64,000 nucleotides of DNA from assembly GCA_965231765.1 (NCBI GenBank), contig OZ246887.1:5518001-5582000 (forward strand), in the 5' to 3' direction. Origin of the DNA: JAAXHF01 sp963665955 (GTDB lineage: Bacteria; Desulfobacterota; Binatia; Bin18). Made by a program: the position numbers and the translations under genes. Positions 34,423-43,689 of this stretch are shown one piece after another. Under the pieces are notes generated by a model. That model ran no database searches, was not told the DNA's origin, and saw only the letters and a list, made by a program, of their open reading frames with translations. Numbering within the stretch: position 1 is the stretch's first letter; each line of letters begins with the position of its first letter.

Positions 34423-34803
34423 ATGACCGCATCAGAACAAACGCGACTGGCGACTGTGGAGGAGCACGTCCGGGCCGAAAATGCGCGGGATATGGATGCC
34501 GTGATGGGTACGTTCAGCAGCAGCGACCACGCCAGCGTCGTGTATAACGGCATTCCTACTACGGGCCACGCGAAGATTCGCCGCTCGTATGAGATCAGAC
34601 TCAGCGCGTTGCCAGACTTCCGGTTCGAGGTGACGCAACGCCACTTTAGTCCCGACAGCTTGATTGCGGAGCATGTGCTGCACTTTACCGACAAGAAGGG
34701 CCAGGCGGTGGAAGTGCCGATGTGCATTGTGTATTGCTTCGATAAGCTAGGAAAGCTGAGCGAAGAACGCGTTTACATTGATGAGGCTCGGATGAGGCCA
34801 TAA
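34423..34803 (+). CDS. SnoaL/NTF2-like protein
   Basis: The 126-aa product starts at ATG 34423 behind GGAAGGAGATTTGGTC, 22 nt after the LLM stop. It has the alpha+beta cone of the SnoaL/ketosteroid-isomerase-like fold: VEEHVRAENARDMDAVMGTF, then LPDFRFEVTQRHF and VPMCIVYCFDKLGKLSEERVYID. It may isomerise, cyclise or bind the product of the LLM. No catalytic dyad can be confirmed by eye. Confidence 0.8.
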   Translation: MTASEQTRLATVEEHVRAENARDMDAVMGTFSSSDHASVVYNGIPTTGHAKIRRSYEIRLSALPDFRFEVTQRHFSPDSLIAEHVLHFTDKKGQAVEVPMCIVYCFDKLGKLSEERVYIDEARMRP

Positions 34804-34924
34804 AGGATCAGCTAGCTGTGATGAGGGCCAGTTCCCCGAGCTGAACCGGTGGGGCGAGGTCTCGACAATGGATGCAGCTTGAGGCAGATTAAGCGTTTAG
34901 GAAGAATGATAAGGAGGGAATATT

Positions 34925-36547
34925 ATGGCAGCTGCTGAACAACAGACAAACGGTACCGGAGCGGTCGAGCAATATGACGCGATTGTTATCGGTGCTGGGG
35001 TATCTGGCTTGTACCAGCTCTACCGTCTGCGGAAGATGGGACTCTCGGTAAAGGCTTTTGAGGACGCCGGCGGTGTGGGTGGCACCTGGTATTGGAATCG
35101 CTACCCCGGCTGCCGCTTCGATTCCGAGAGTGAAACCTACGGCTACTCGTGGTCGGAGGAACTGCTGCAAGAATGGGACTGGAAAGAGCACTTTTCCGGC
35201 CAGCCGGAGAACGAGCGCTACCTCAACTATGTTGCCGACAAGTTCGACCTGCGCAAGGACATCCAGTTCAATTCCCGCGTGGGCTCGGCAGTCTACGACG
35301 AGAGCGAGCATAGCTGGGAAGTCGTCCTCGAGAGCGGCCAGCGAGCACGGGCGCAATTTCTCGTCGGAGCGGTTGGTATCCTGTCGGCGAAGTATACGCC
35401 CCCATTTGAAGGCATCGACAGCTTCAAAGGCGAATCGTTTCACACGTCCAACTGGCCGAAGGAAAAGATCGACTTTACTGGCAAGCGGGTTGGCGTCATC
35501 GGCACGGGCGCCACGGCTGTCCAGCTCATCCCGATCGTGGCCAAAGAAGCCGGCCATATGACTGTCTTTCAGCGCACCCCGAACTACTGCGCGCCGCTAC
35601 GGAATGGAGAAGTTGATCCGGAGACCCAGATGGCGTGGAAGGCCAATTACCCGGAACTCCACAAACGCATCCGCGAAACCCCGACCGGTTTTCGGCACGA
35701 CTTTGACCCCCGGTCGGCCTTGGAGGTCTCCGAGGAAGAGCGGCTGGCACTGTACGAAGAGTTGTGGGCGCTGCCCGGTTTTAAGAAATGGCTCGGCAAT
35801 TTCCACGATATTATGACTAGCCTGGAGGCCAACGAGACCTTTGCCGAGTTTGTCCGCAACAAAATCCGCGAGCGGGTCAATGATCCGGAGGTGGCGGAGC
35901 TGCTGGCACCTAAGGATCATCCGTTCGGTTCCAAGCGTATCCCGTTGGAGACTGAATATTACGAAGCCTACAATCGGGACAATGTGAAGCTGGTCGACAT
36001 CAAGAAGGCGCCGATCGAGAGCATCACCCCCACGGGCGTGAAGCTCCAGGATGGCGCCGAGTACGAATTCGACATCATCATCTACGCGACCGGTTTTGAT
36101 GCCATATCTGGGCCGTTGACCCGGATCGATATTCGTGGCGAAGGTGGCCAGACGTTCAAGGACAAATGGGCTGACGGGCCACGGAGCTACCTTGGTATTC
36201 AGACGGCTGGTTTCCCGAATTTCTTTATTGCTACGAACACAGCGTTATGCAACTACACCGTATGCGCCGAGCTGATTGTGGATTGGATTGCGGATTGCAT
36301 CGGCCATCTGCGTGAGAAGAACTTGGCCTGCATTGCGCCTACCCCACAGGCAGAAGAGGCATGGGTGGATCATGTCAACGAGCTGGGTGCTGGTACGATT
36401 TTGAGCGCTGCCGACTCGTGGTTTATGGGGTCGAATATTCCGGGCAAGAAACGCGCCGTCCTTCTGTATGCGAACAGCGCCCGCGAATATCGGAAAAAGG
36501 TGACAGAGGTCGCGGCCAGCGGCTATGAAGGATTTGAGCTGCGCTAA
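34925..36547 (+). CDS. Baeyer-Villiger-type flavin monooxygenase
   Basis: The 540-aa protein has the FAD site VIGAGVSGLYQLYRL, the loop GGTWYWNRYPGCRFD, the BVMO fingerprint FKGESFHTSNWP and the NADPH site VGVIGTGATAVQLIP. It is closely similar in layout to 28562-30223 and to the fragment at 36739. ATG follows AAGGAGGGAATATT. It is likely in the same transcript as the SnoaL-like gene 121 nt upstream, giving LLM, SnoaL and BVMO as one oxidative cassette. Confidence 0.92.
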   Translation: MAAAEQQTNGTGAVEQYDAIVIGAGVSGLYQLYRLRKMGLSVKAFEDAGGVGGTWYWNRYPGCRFDSESETYGYSWSEELLQEWDWKEHFSGQPENERYLNYVADKFDLRKDIQFNSRVGSAVYDESEHSWEVVLESGQRARAQFLVGAVGILSAKYTPPFEGIDSFKGESFHTSNWPKEKIDFTGKRVGVIGTGATAVQLIPIVAKEAGHMTVFQRTPNYCAPLRNGEVDPETQMAWKANYPELHKRIRETPTGFRHDFDPRSALEVSEEERLALYEELWALPGFKKWLGNFHDIMTSLEANETFAEFVRNKIRERVNDPEVAELLAPKDHPFGSKRIPLETEYYEAYNRDNVKLVDIKKAPIESITPTGVKLQDGAEYEFDIIIYATGFDAISGPLTRIDIRGEGGQTFKDKWADGPRSYLGIQTAGFPNFFIATNTALCNYTVCAELIVDWIADCIGHLREKNLACIAPTPQAEEAWVDHVNELGAGTILSAADSWFMGSNIPGKKRAVLLYANSAREYRKKVTEVAASGYEGFELR

Positions 36548-36738
36548 AGAGCTGTCTGTATAACGATCAGCACAAATCAGCATAGGCAGGCGCCTGAGCT
36601 GGGCGACGAGCAGCTCAACTCAGCCCTTTGATCGATACCGGCCCAACTGGGCTACGGGCTGCTGGTCCTGGTCCGAAGACAGACTGAGTGCCGACGCTGT
36701 CCTTCAGACCGTTGGCTTCAACGATGAAGAGGAAGGGG

Positions 36739-36942
36739 ATGGCAAATTCTCCACAGGCTACACCGACAACTGGTACGGAGTCGATCGAGCAGTTTGACGC
36801 GATCATTATCGGGGCTGGAGTGACCGGCTTGCATCAACTGTACCGGCTACGCCAGCTCGGACTCTCAGTACGCGTCTACGATGATGGCGCTGGGGTGGGC
36901 GGTACCTGGTATTGGAACCGCTACCCCAGCGTCCGCCCATGA
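36739..36942 (+). pseudogene. N-terminal fragment of a third BVMO
   Basis: ATG 36739 follows AGGAAGGGG. The frame gives FDAIIIGAGVTGLHQLYRL and then GGTWYWNRYP, as in the intact gene at 34925, but stops abruptly at the junction near 36927-36935, where the DNA becomes a minus-strand amidohydrolase. About 480 residues are missing. This is a deletion or recombination scar, not a functional gene. Confidence 0.85.
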
Positions 36943-37297
36943 TGAACTCGGCATTGGGATTTTTTTCCAGATGCTCTGTGAGGATACGAGCGATATCTTC
37001 CTGCGTTGCCGAGAAGGCAAACTTGCAGCTGAAGAGATTTGCAATCGCACCTTTTGTCGGGTGACTATGCCCATCAATTAGCCCCGGCATAACCATGCGG
37101 CCTCGGAGATCAATCCGCTGGGTTTTTTCTCCGGCCAGTTTACAGACCTCTGCCGACGTGCCGAGAGCCGCGATTTTTCCAGATCGAATGGCTACAGCCT
37201 CGGCCGTCGGCTGGTCTGGTTCCATCGTGTAAATGAAGCCGTTGAACAGAATATTATCAGCGGGACTGGTCAAATTGTCTTGGAGCTGGCCAGACAC
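36930..37297 (-). pseudogene. N-terminal fragment of a YtcJ-like amidohydrolase
   Basis: The likely start is GTG 37297, one base after the stop of the SDR gene. The first ~120 residues are typical of the YtcJ/family-3 type: ILFNGFIYTMEP, IRSGKIAALGTSAEV, GRMVMPGLIDGHSHP (HxH). The sequence ends at EFIMGG, where it runs into the BVMO fragment read backwards. More than 400 residues are missing. Confidence 0.8.
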
Positions 37298-37298
37298 G

Positions 37299-38183
37299 TT
37301 ATGATTCGCTGTTCTGCGTCGCTGCCATAAATCTACCGATAATAGTGTTGACGTCGTACTTATCATCACCTTCGGTGCGCGGAGCTTGGGCATCAAACGC
37401 CCCGAGAAGTTCTGCTGCGCGTTCTTCGACATATTTGCGAACGTGAGAATGGGTGACAATGTAGAAGTCGCCTCGCTCCACGCCAGCAACAGCTTGGCGG
37501 CCGATGTCGTTGGCGTCCATGCCTTCCTTCATCATAGCTTGCGCCTCCGGCTGGCCTTCAACTGGCCCACCGAGTGTCTCAGGGCGATTCCGCGCAGCAT
37601 TCCAGATCTCTGTCTTCACGATGCCTGGGCACAGAATGCTGACACTGATGTTGTCAGGCACTTCTCGACGCAGCACGTCAGATAAGGCCAAAACCGCATG
37701 CTTTGTTGCCGTATAAAATCCAATCTGAGTGTTCGGGACACCTAGACTGTGTTCCGAGCCAGTATTCACGATATGAGCTGGTGTGCCCTGCGTGCGAAAG
37801 CGCTTCCCAAAGACCGTGCAGCCATGCCAGACGCCAAACACGTTTACGTTGAACAGCCACTGTAGTTCATTTGTGTTTGAGTCTAAGAGTGGGCCGCCAC
37901 CTGCGACACCTGCATTGTTGAATAAGAGATCTACATGCCCAAAATACGACCAAGCGCGCTCGGCGAGTTGTTTGACCGAACTGAGGTCTGCAACATCACA
38001 TTGAACCGCCAGTGTCTGTACACCGCTCTGCGCAATCTCTTGCGCTGCCGCTTCGGCCTTGTTCTGCTCAATATCGGCTACGACGACATGGGTGCCTTTC
38101 TCGGCAAGGGCCAGGCCAATGCTTTTGCCAATCCCGTTTGCGCCACCAGTGACAACCGCAACTTTATCCTTCAAGTTTTGCAT
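37299..38183 (-). CDS. Short-chain dehydrogenase/reductase (SDR)
   Basis: This 294-aa classical SDR has VTGGANGIGKSIGLAL (TGxxxGIG), LFNNAGVAGGG, NTGSEHSLG and the catalytic GFYTATKHAVLAL (YxxxK), with SILCPGIVKTEI after it. It reduces a ketone or oxidises an alcohol with NAD(P). The start overlaps the end of the PPOX-like gene by 20 nt, and the YtcJ fragment starts right behind its stop, so these formed one minus-strand operon. Confidence 0.9.
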   Translation of the reverse strand: MQNLKDKVAVVTGGANGIGKSIGLALAEKGTHVVVADIEQNKAEAAAQEIAQSGVQTLAVQCDVADLSSVKQLAERAWSYFGHVDLLFNNAGVAGGGPLLDSNTNELQWLFNVNVFGVWHGCTVFGKRFRTQGTPAHIVNTGSEHSLGVPNTQIGFYTATKHAVLALSDVLRREVPDNISVSILCPGIVKTEIWNAARNRPETLGGPVEGQPEAQAMMKEGMDANDIGRQAVAGVERGDFYIVTHSHVRKYVEERAAELLGAFDAQAPRTEGDDKYDVNTIIGRFMAATQNSES

Positions 38184-38709
38184 CGTTTTCTCCCTCTTTA
38201 ATTTGGACTTCTACAAAAGCCGCTCCCGCCTGTGGCGCATTCATCCCTGTCCCTTCCTCTAGAGGCGTGATCTTGATCGCTACCGTCTTGCCGGACTCCA
38301 CTCGACTCACTCGGGGACGGGCGATCCCGATCCAGGCAGTCCAGTATTTCTGGCTATAGACCTCGCCCATCCGGGTGACGATTGCATTGTCTTTAAAGAG
38401 TTCCGCTTTGCCGGTAAACGACGGGCCATCTGGGCTGCCGACCCAGACTTTCATTGGACGGCCGCGCTTGACGCGTTTGGCTTTGTATGAGGTGGGACTA
38501 GCGGTGATATACACCGCCTCTCCGTCGTACATAAACCACACCGGGGCTGCCTTTCCCCATGCGCCACTTTTGCGCTGGGTGGCAACGTAGATGTCCTTTT
38601 CGGTTTTCAGGGCAGCGTCGACGTCTGTACTGAAAGCCTGCGCACTGTGGACCATACCGACACAATACAAGCCCACGACGATTCCAATAGTCATGAAGAT
38701 ATTGAGCAA
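38164..38709 (-). CDS. Exported PPOX-type (pyridoxamine oxidase-like) split-barrel protein
   Basis: The 181-aa product has an N-terminal signal peptide (IGIVVGLYCVGMVHSAQA) followed by a flavin-binding split-barrel-like domain: KDIYVATQRKSG, APVWFMYDGEAVYITASPTSYKAKRVKRGRP and VWVGSPDGPSFTGKAELF. Export is unusual for this fold, which normally binds FMN, F420 or heme in the cytoplasm. It overlaps the SDR gene downstream by 20 nt. Confidence 0.7.
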   Translation of the reverse strand: MLNIFMTIGIVVGLYCVGMVHSAQAFSTDVDAALKTEKDIYVATQRKSGAWGKAAPVWFMYDGEAVYITASPTSYKAKRVKRGRPMKVWVGSPDGPSFTGKAELFKDNAIVTRMGEVYSQKYWTAWIGIARPRVSRVESGKTVAIKITPLEEGTGMNAPQAGAAFVEVQIKEGENDAKLEG

Positions 38710-38772
38710 TTTCCCCTCCTTTGTCCCCTCGCCCTGACCAGGCAGAGGGAGTAAGAAATTCTATCCGTGTAC

Positions 38773-39151
38773 TTAGGCAGGGGACGTCACCCCTGTCAAT
38801 TTCTCGGACAAGTCCCATAGTTTCTTGGCGTTTTCGTCATTGCGGGCATGCTTGCTCATGTACGCTTTGCCTGGCGGACCAGTCATCTCGAACATGTTTT
38901 TTTGCAAAGGTTTCGACAGACTCTCAGCTGGACAGGTCGAGCGGCTGAAATTCGACCTTGGTCTGTGGGTCGCTTTGGGTAATATCGGCATATGCTGCTT
39001 CGCCTTTTTCTGTGTTCCGACAGGCGAGTATGAGCCGTGCTCCTTTTTGTGCCAGAACGCGAGCGGTTTCGAGCCCGATACCGCTATTCGCGCCGGTGAC
39101 AATTGCAATGCGTCCGGTTTGATCCGGGATCGCCTGTTCACTCCATGCCAT
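38773..39151 (-). pseudogene. SDR with internal deletion
   Basis: From ATG 39151 the frame gives a normal SDR head (RIAIVTGANSGIGLETARVL, ILACRNTEKGEAA, LDLSS) and stops at 38924. The other frame then gives an SDR tail, FEMTGPPGKAYMSKHARNDE and LWDLSEKLTGV, ending at 38773. Some 180-200 central residues, including the YxxxK site, have been lost and the frame is shifted. It is not functional. Confidence 0.8.
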
Positions 39152-39189
39152 GGGTTCTTCTCTTTTGCTATTGAGTGACAATATTACTG

Positions 39190-39208
39190 ATTGACTAATT
39201 TTGTCAAT
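39190..39208. promoter_or_regulatory. Operator-like palindrome upstream of the TetR gene
   Basis: ATTGAC-TAATTTT-GTCAAT is a perfect 6-bp inverted repeat with a 7-bp centre in an AT-rich gap between the SDR pseudogene and the divergent TetR gene. Position and size suit a TetR-family operator. Confidence 0.5.
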
Positions 39209-39291
39209 AAGTTATTTTGACCTGTGAAAAAAATATGATTCAGATACACTCAGAGACACCTGCATGCACGTGAGGAGATGCAGGCGGCGGT

Positions 39292-39921
39292 ATGCTTAGT
39301 AAAGAGGTGCTGGTGACAACTACAGCCAGAGAGAATACACGAGTAGAAAACCGGCGTACGGCAATTTTGGAAGCTGCCCAGACCTGTTTCTTCCAGTACG
39401 GGTTGGAGCGGACGCGAATGGAGGACATCGCCCGTCTTGCCCAGATTTCAAGGCCTGCTCTATATGAGCACTTTGAGAATAAGTCCGCCATTTTCCTCGC
39501 TTTGGCCCATTCCTTTGTCATGACCATGTTGCAGGAAGTCGAAGTGGAACTGCAACGTTCTGGTCCAATCTGGAAACGCATTGCAGCTGCCTTTGAAGTG
39601 TGGTCGGCGAAGCCGCTTGAGCTGATTGTCTCAGCTCCGCATGCCGATGAAATTATCCAGGCTGGAACAGGGGTAGCAGCCGAAGTCTACCGCGAAGGCC
39701 GCGAGCAGTTTTGTCAGCGTCTTACCAAGGTCGTGCAAGAAGCTGCAAGGGAAGGGGAGATCAGCCTCAAACGAACTGGACTCTCAGCTAGTGCTGTCGC
39801 AGACTTGCTTGTCGCAGCAGCGGCTGGAACAAAAGGTGACTGGAAAGACGTGGAGCGGCATCGGAAACTACTGGCTGGGTTACTACGCGTGTTTGAGAGC
39901 GCAACGTCTCTGCCGGACTGA
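39292..39921 (+). CDS. TetR-family regulator
   Basis: The 209-aa protein has the TetR helix-turn-helix: RRTAILEAAQTCFFQYGLERT, MEDIARLAQISRPALYEHFENKSAIF. The C-terminal ligand-binding domain is variable. A GTG at 39313 is an alternative start. It is divergent from the SDR pseudogene, with an operator-like palindrome between, so it may once have controlled that SDR or now control itself. Confidence 0.88.
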   Translation: MLSKEVLVTTTARENTRVENRRTAILEAAQTCFFQYGLERTRMEDIARLAQISRPALYEHFENKSAIFLALAHSFVMTMLQEVEVELQRSGPIWKRIAAAFEVWSAKPLELIVSAPHADEIIQAGTGVAAEVYREGREQFCQRLTKVVQEAAREGEISLKRTGLSASAVADLLVAAAAGTKGDWKDVERHRKLLAGLLRVFESATSLPD

Positions 39922-40083
39922 CCAGGGGGAGCGGCTGTATAGCAAGTATGGTAGGGATGGTCATTAAGATATACAGCATTCTCATCTCCTCAAGCAACAA
40001 TTCTGTTGATTCTGCACTCAGAGCACTAGAGCAGTTAACGAGACGACGTTACGCGGGGGAGCATTTCGGAAGGAGGACCATTC

Positions 40084-41226
40084 ATGAGCGATCACATCGA
40101 ACCGTTTCGCATTGCAGCAACAGACGAGCAGCTCGACGACCTGAAGCAGCGGCTACGCACCACCCGTTGGCCCGAGCCTGAATGCGTGGACGACTGGACC
40201 CAGGGCATCCCGCTCAGTTACACGCAGGAGCTGTGCCAATACTGGCTCGAGCAATACGACTGGCGGGCGCGCGAGGAGCAGCTCAATCGCTTCCCGCAGT
40301 TCCGGACCACGCTCGACGGGCTGGGGATTCATTTCATTCACGCGCGCTCGCCGCATCCCAATGCGATGCCGCTGGTGATTACCCACGGCTGGCCGGGCTC
40401 GATCGTCGAGTTCCATAAAGTCATTGAGCCGCTGACGAACCCGACCGCGTTCGGGGGCGATGCAGCCGACGCGTTCCACGTAGTGGCCCCGTCGCTGCCG
40501 GGCTACGGATTCTCCGATAAGCCGTCCCGCACCGGATGGACAGCGCAACGCATTGCCCGCGCCTGGTCGCAGCTGATGCTGCGGCTCGGCTACCCGCGCT
40601 ACGCTGCCCAGGGCGGCGATTGGGGTGCAGCGGTGACGATGTACATCGGGGTGCAGGATCCAGGCCATTGCCTCGGCATCCATATGAACCTCGTGCTGGC
40701 GCTCCCTGATCCGACGATGGATGATTTGACGGACCAGGAAAAATCCGCGCTCGAGGGGATGAAGTATTACAACGACTGGGACTCCGGCTATTCCAAGCAG
40801 CAAAGCACTCGGCCGCAAACGGTCGGGTATGGTCTGACCGATTCCCCCGCCGGCCAAGCGGCCTGGATTATCGAGAAGTTCTGGTCGTGGATGGACTGCG
40901 ACGGCCATCCCGAGAATGTTGTCACGCGCGATGAGCTGCTCGACAACGTGATGCTGTATTGGTTGCCGGCGACCGCAACCTCTTCGGCGCGCCTGTATTG
41001 GGAGAGCTTCAACGAGGCCTTCGCTAGGCGGGATCCGGTCAACGTTCCGGTCGGATGCTCCATCTTCCCCAAGGAAATTTTTCGCACCTCCAAACGCTTG
41101 GCCGAGAAGCGATTCGCGAACGTGGTGTACTTCAACGAACTGGATAAGGGCGGCCATTTCGCCGCGTTTGAACAACCCGAGTCCTATCTGCGCGAGGTAC
41201 GCACCTGCTTCCGGGGGCTGAGATAA
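40084..41226 (+). CDS. Epoxide hydrolase (EHN-type alpha/beta hydrolase)
   Basis: The 380-aa protein begins with the epoxide hydrolase N-terminal domain (PFRIAATDEQLDDLKQRLR, TRWPEP, YWLEQYDWRAREEQLN). The hydrolase core follows: oxyanion THGWPGSIVEF, nucleophile Asp in QGGDWGAAVT, and the late GGHFAAFEQPE with the catalytic His. It opens epoxides to diols. ATG follows GGAAGGAGGACCATTC. The LLM at 41326 starts 100 nt later on the same strand, so a two-step oxidation/hydrolysis cassette is plausible. Confidence 0.92.
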   Translation: MSDHIEPFRIAATDEQLDDLKQRLRTTRWPEPECVDDWTQGIPLSYTQELCQYWLEQYDWRAREEQLNRFPQFRTTLDGLGIHFIHARSPHPNAMPLVITHGWPGSIVEFHKVIEPLTNPTAFGGDAADAFHVVAPSLPGYGFSDKPSRTGWTAQRIARAWSQLMLRLGYPRYAAQGGDWGAAVTMYIGVQDPGHCLGIHMNLVLALPDPTMDDLTDQEKSALEGMKYYNDWDSGYSKQQSTRPQTVGYGLTDSPAGQAAWIIEKFWSWMDCDGHPENVVTRDELLDNVMLYWLPATATSSARLYWESFNEAFARRDPVNVPVGCSIFPKEIFRTSKRLAEKRFANVVYFNELDKGGHFAAFEQPESYLREVRTCFRGLR

Positions 41227-41325
41227 CTCGTGTCTTGAATGAAAGAGCAGGGGACCGATCACCTCGGCCCTCACCGCAGAACGAATGTCAGAGGGGGGCA
41301 AAAGCCACCCAGGAAAGGATCCATC

Positions 41326-42213
41326 ATGCACATCGGATATATGGCAATCGGCGTCGGTCTCTTGGCCGACGCGGAGACGGTCGGAATGGCCGCGCAGCGG
41401 GCCGAGCAGGCTGGCTTTCACTCCATTTGGGCGCCTGAGCATATCGTGCTGCTCGACCAGTATGCGTCCAAATACCCCTATTCGCCGGATGGAAAAATTG
41501 CCGCCAGCCCCACCATGCAGTTCGATATCCTCGATCCCTTCGCCACGTTAACCTTCGCCGCAGCGCAGACCACCACGCTGCGCGTCGGCACCGGGATCTG
41601 CCTCGTGCCTGAGCGGAACCCGCTCACCACGGCCAAAGAAGTCGCCACCCTGGACAAATTGTCCGGAGGCCGATTCGATTTTGGGGTCGGCATCGGTTGG
41701 CTGGAAGAAGAGTTCACCGCACTGGGAGTGCCCTGGGCGCGTCGCAACGCGCGGACCCGGGAATATCTCGACGTCATGAAACGGCTGTGGACTGAGGAAG
41801 AGACGGCGTTCGACGGTGAGTTTTGCAGTTTCCCAAGTGTGCGCTCCTACCCCAAGCCCGCCCAAACACCCCACCCACCAATTATTTTTGGTGGCGAAGG
41901 CGAACCAGCGCTCCGGCGCGTGGGCGAGGTAGGCGATGGGTGGTTCGGGATGAATGTCACTGTGGCCGACGCCAAGCCTAAGATCGACAAGATCAAGGAC
42001 TATGCCAAAGCTGCCGGCCGGAATCCGGACGCGTTCGAGTTCTCCATCTCGCCCGGTGCCGGTATCATACCCACCAAGGACGATCTCAAGGGTTTCCAAG
42101 ATGCCGGCGTGCACCAAGTCATCGTCTGGCCCCCCTCGGCCAATCTGCAGGCCGTGAAAGACGACATCGACAAGCTCGGAGACGAGGTCGTCGCGCCGGC
42201 CGCGAACCTATAA
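41326..42213 (+). CDS. LLM-class oxidoreductase, F420-type (TIGR03619-like)
   Basis: The start is ATG 41326 behind AGGAAAGGATCCATC; 29 open codons upstream are not supported. The 295-aa protein is shorter than the other LLMs here and resembles the F420-dependent group: AGFHSIWAPEHIVLLD, LRVGTGICLVPERNPLTTAKEV, ATLDKLSGGRFDFGVGIGW, and PPIIFGGEGEPALRRVGEVGDGWFG. A strong terminator follows. Confidence 0.9.
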   Translation: MHIGYMAIGVGLLADAETVGMAAQRAEQAGFHSIWAPEHIVLLDQYASKYPYSPDGKIAASPTMQFDILDPFATLTFAAAQTTTLRVGTGICLVPERNPLTTAKEVATLDKLSGGRFDFGVGIGWLEEEFTALGVPWARRNARTREYLDVMKRLWTEEETAFDGEFCSFPSVRSYPKPAQTPHPPIIFGGEGEPALRRVGEVGDGWFGMNVTVADAKPKIDKIKDYAKAAGRNPDAFEFSISPGAGIIPTKDDLKGFQDAGVHQVIVWPPSANLQAVKDDIDKLGDEVVAPAANL

Positions 42214-42245
42214 TCCTGTAATCCTCCGATAACCCTCCAACACTT

Positions 42246-42294
42246 GCCCCTGACCTGGCCCGCCGAGTCCCAGGTCAGGGGCTGCACGCTTTTA
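42246..42294 (+). terminator. Intrinsic terminator after the F420-type LLM
   Basis: GCCCCTGACCTGG at 42246-42258 pairs perfectly with 42270-42282, followed by TGCACGCTTTT. The 13-bp stem and T-run make a good terminator. Confidence 0.85.
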
Positions 42295-42437
42295 CCATAC
42301 GCACAGATTTCAGACCTGAGCCAAACGGGAATGCTGGAAAGATCACGGACGAGGTGCGTAATATCTCTCTTCACCCCTCCTAAATTGAACCCCACGACAT
42401 TGAGACATTACACCGTGGTCGATGAACCGATACCCCA

Positions 42438-42767
42438 CCCGGCCATGAATGGCCGGGCTAGATTACGGCGCCGGCTAAAGCCGGCTTTCAGCCCCATTTA
42501 GAGATCGTCTGACTTTGTCCCCTCGGCATATTCGGCTTTCCGATACGCGTTACTGGTGGCACGGGCTTCCAGCCCGTGAAATGCGACCATTCCACTCACG
42601 CTCGTCAGGGGCAAGATGCCCCTGCCACTTCTGCACTTCCATTGCCCCCCTCCTGGTGGGTTTCGTTCCTCAACCCACCCTACAGGAGACCCCTGCAATG
42701 ATGGACAAGAAAGTCAGACGATCTCTTTATGGGGCGCTGTTACGTAGCCGGAGGATTCATCCTCCGG
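42438..42767. repeat. Cluster of six short palindromic hairpins
   Basis: Hairpins lie at 42438-42457 (CCCGGCCAT arms), 42470-42485 (GCCGGCT), 42560-42578 (CACGGGCT), 42607-42623 (AGGGGCA), 42655-42679 (GGTGGGTT) and 42748-42767 (CCGGAGGAT). The arms differ from one another. Several resemble dispersed intergenic palindromes seen in many genomes. The 42214-42855 gap otherwise holds only the LLM terminator. Confidence 0.75.
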
Positions 42768-42855
42768 CGGGGGAGCGATACCTCTCCGCAGATGGTGAGA
42801 TCACGACATGTTATGCTCGTGTACGAATGTCTTGTGTTATGATTTAGGGAGAGAA

Positions 42856-43287
42856 TCATCGCCCCGGAAAATTTGCTAACACGTCCTCTTCCAGTGAGAG
42901 AGGTCTTTTGGATGTGTCATGAAGGTCTGCCAACGACACCTTGAATGTCCCTTTTGCGCATTCTTCAGCTTTGTTTGTATACTCGTTTGGGCCATCAGCA
43001 AAAAACACCTGTACGATAATATTCTTGGCGTCAGGATCACGAAACTGTCCAATCTGCCGGACAATTTCATCGTATATTTTTCTTTGGACCTGAAAATCCC
43101 TGTTTTGTATATCCTCCTGCGGGGCGAGCACCCAGATGTCACCGGCAGCTGTCTCGCCGACAAATGGTCGAATCTCATACCATTGAGAAGGCCGCTCTCC
43201 TTCCCGAAAAGTAAGCCTGTGTTTAGCTATATGTATAGCAAGATCAATTTGGGGTTTATCAAGGTTTGTCATTATGTAGTGCGTCAT
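42856..43287 (-). CDS. Unknown protein
   Basis: The 143-aa product (ATG at 43287, or the Met five codons later) has an alpha/beta pattern: QIDLAIHIAKHRLTFREGER, GETAAGDIWVLAPQEDI, and KNIIVQVFFADGPNEYTNKA. It carries no recognised motif, signal peptide or membrane segment, and no family is recognised. The ribosome site is weak. It sits between the hairpin cluster and the disrupted LLM, in a region of mobile-element scars. Confidence 0.5.
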   Translation of the reverse strand: MTHYIMTNLDKPQIDLAIHIAKHRLTFREGERPSQWYEIRPFVGETAAGDIWVLAPQEDIQNRDFQVQRKIYDEIVRQIGQFRDPDAKNIIVQVFFADGPNEYTNKAEECAKGTFKVSLADLHDTSKRPLSLEEDVLANFPGR

Positions 43288-43334
43288 GCTTTCAGGCTGC
43301 GGTTGAGCGGCGCTTCCACTGGTATCTGCTTAAA

Positions 43335-43522
43335 GCGGCGCATATTTTCAGGGTACGAGGAGGGCGGGCTGGCCGGGCTTGCAGTCCCCCAAGTGTACGG
43401 CTCGCCCTTCGTTGGCCTGGCAGCGGCGGCGGCTGTGACTACCCGCGTCCAGCTTGCCTCCGGCATCGCCATTGGGCTTACCCGTAGTCCGTTTGAGACG
43501 GCCATGGCGGCGTTTGATCTTG
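43335..43522 (+). pseudogene. LLM (TIGR03617-like), N-terminal piece of an interrupted gene
   Basis: The frame gives YEEGGLAGLAVPQVYGSPF, LASGIAIGLTRSPFET and AMAAFDL, which is the N-terminal third of a TIGR03617-type LLM. The true start is lost or unclear upstream. It breaks off inside AFDL at the hexamer ATCTTG (43517-43522). The rest of the gene resumes in frame at 45473, after a ~1.95 kb insertion. Confidence 0.8.
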
Positions 43523-43689
43523 GCCCTTGCCTTATCTGAGGAGACTGAGTAAGGCGAGAGGACGTCTGCTTGAGACAGCGAGACCATAGGCTGAACGAGT
43601 CCTCTACCTTCCAGCCCTTTGTTCAGCGCTTGCGGGCAACGGCCGGGCCCTTTCCGGATAAGCGCAACGGGCATCTCTACTCCAGAGAC

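Noticed and set aside
40153..41442. Long minus-strand open frame (429 codons) opposite the epoxide hydrolase
   Set aside because: It is antisense to a clear epoxide hydrolase with all catalytic motifs; its sequence is Arg/His-rich without family pattern, as expected of a GC-rich shadow frame.
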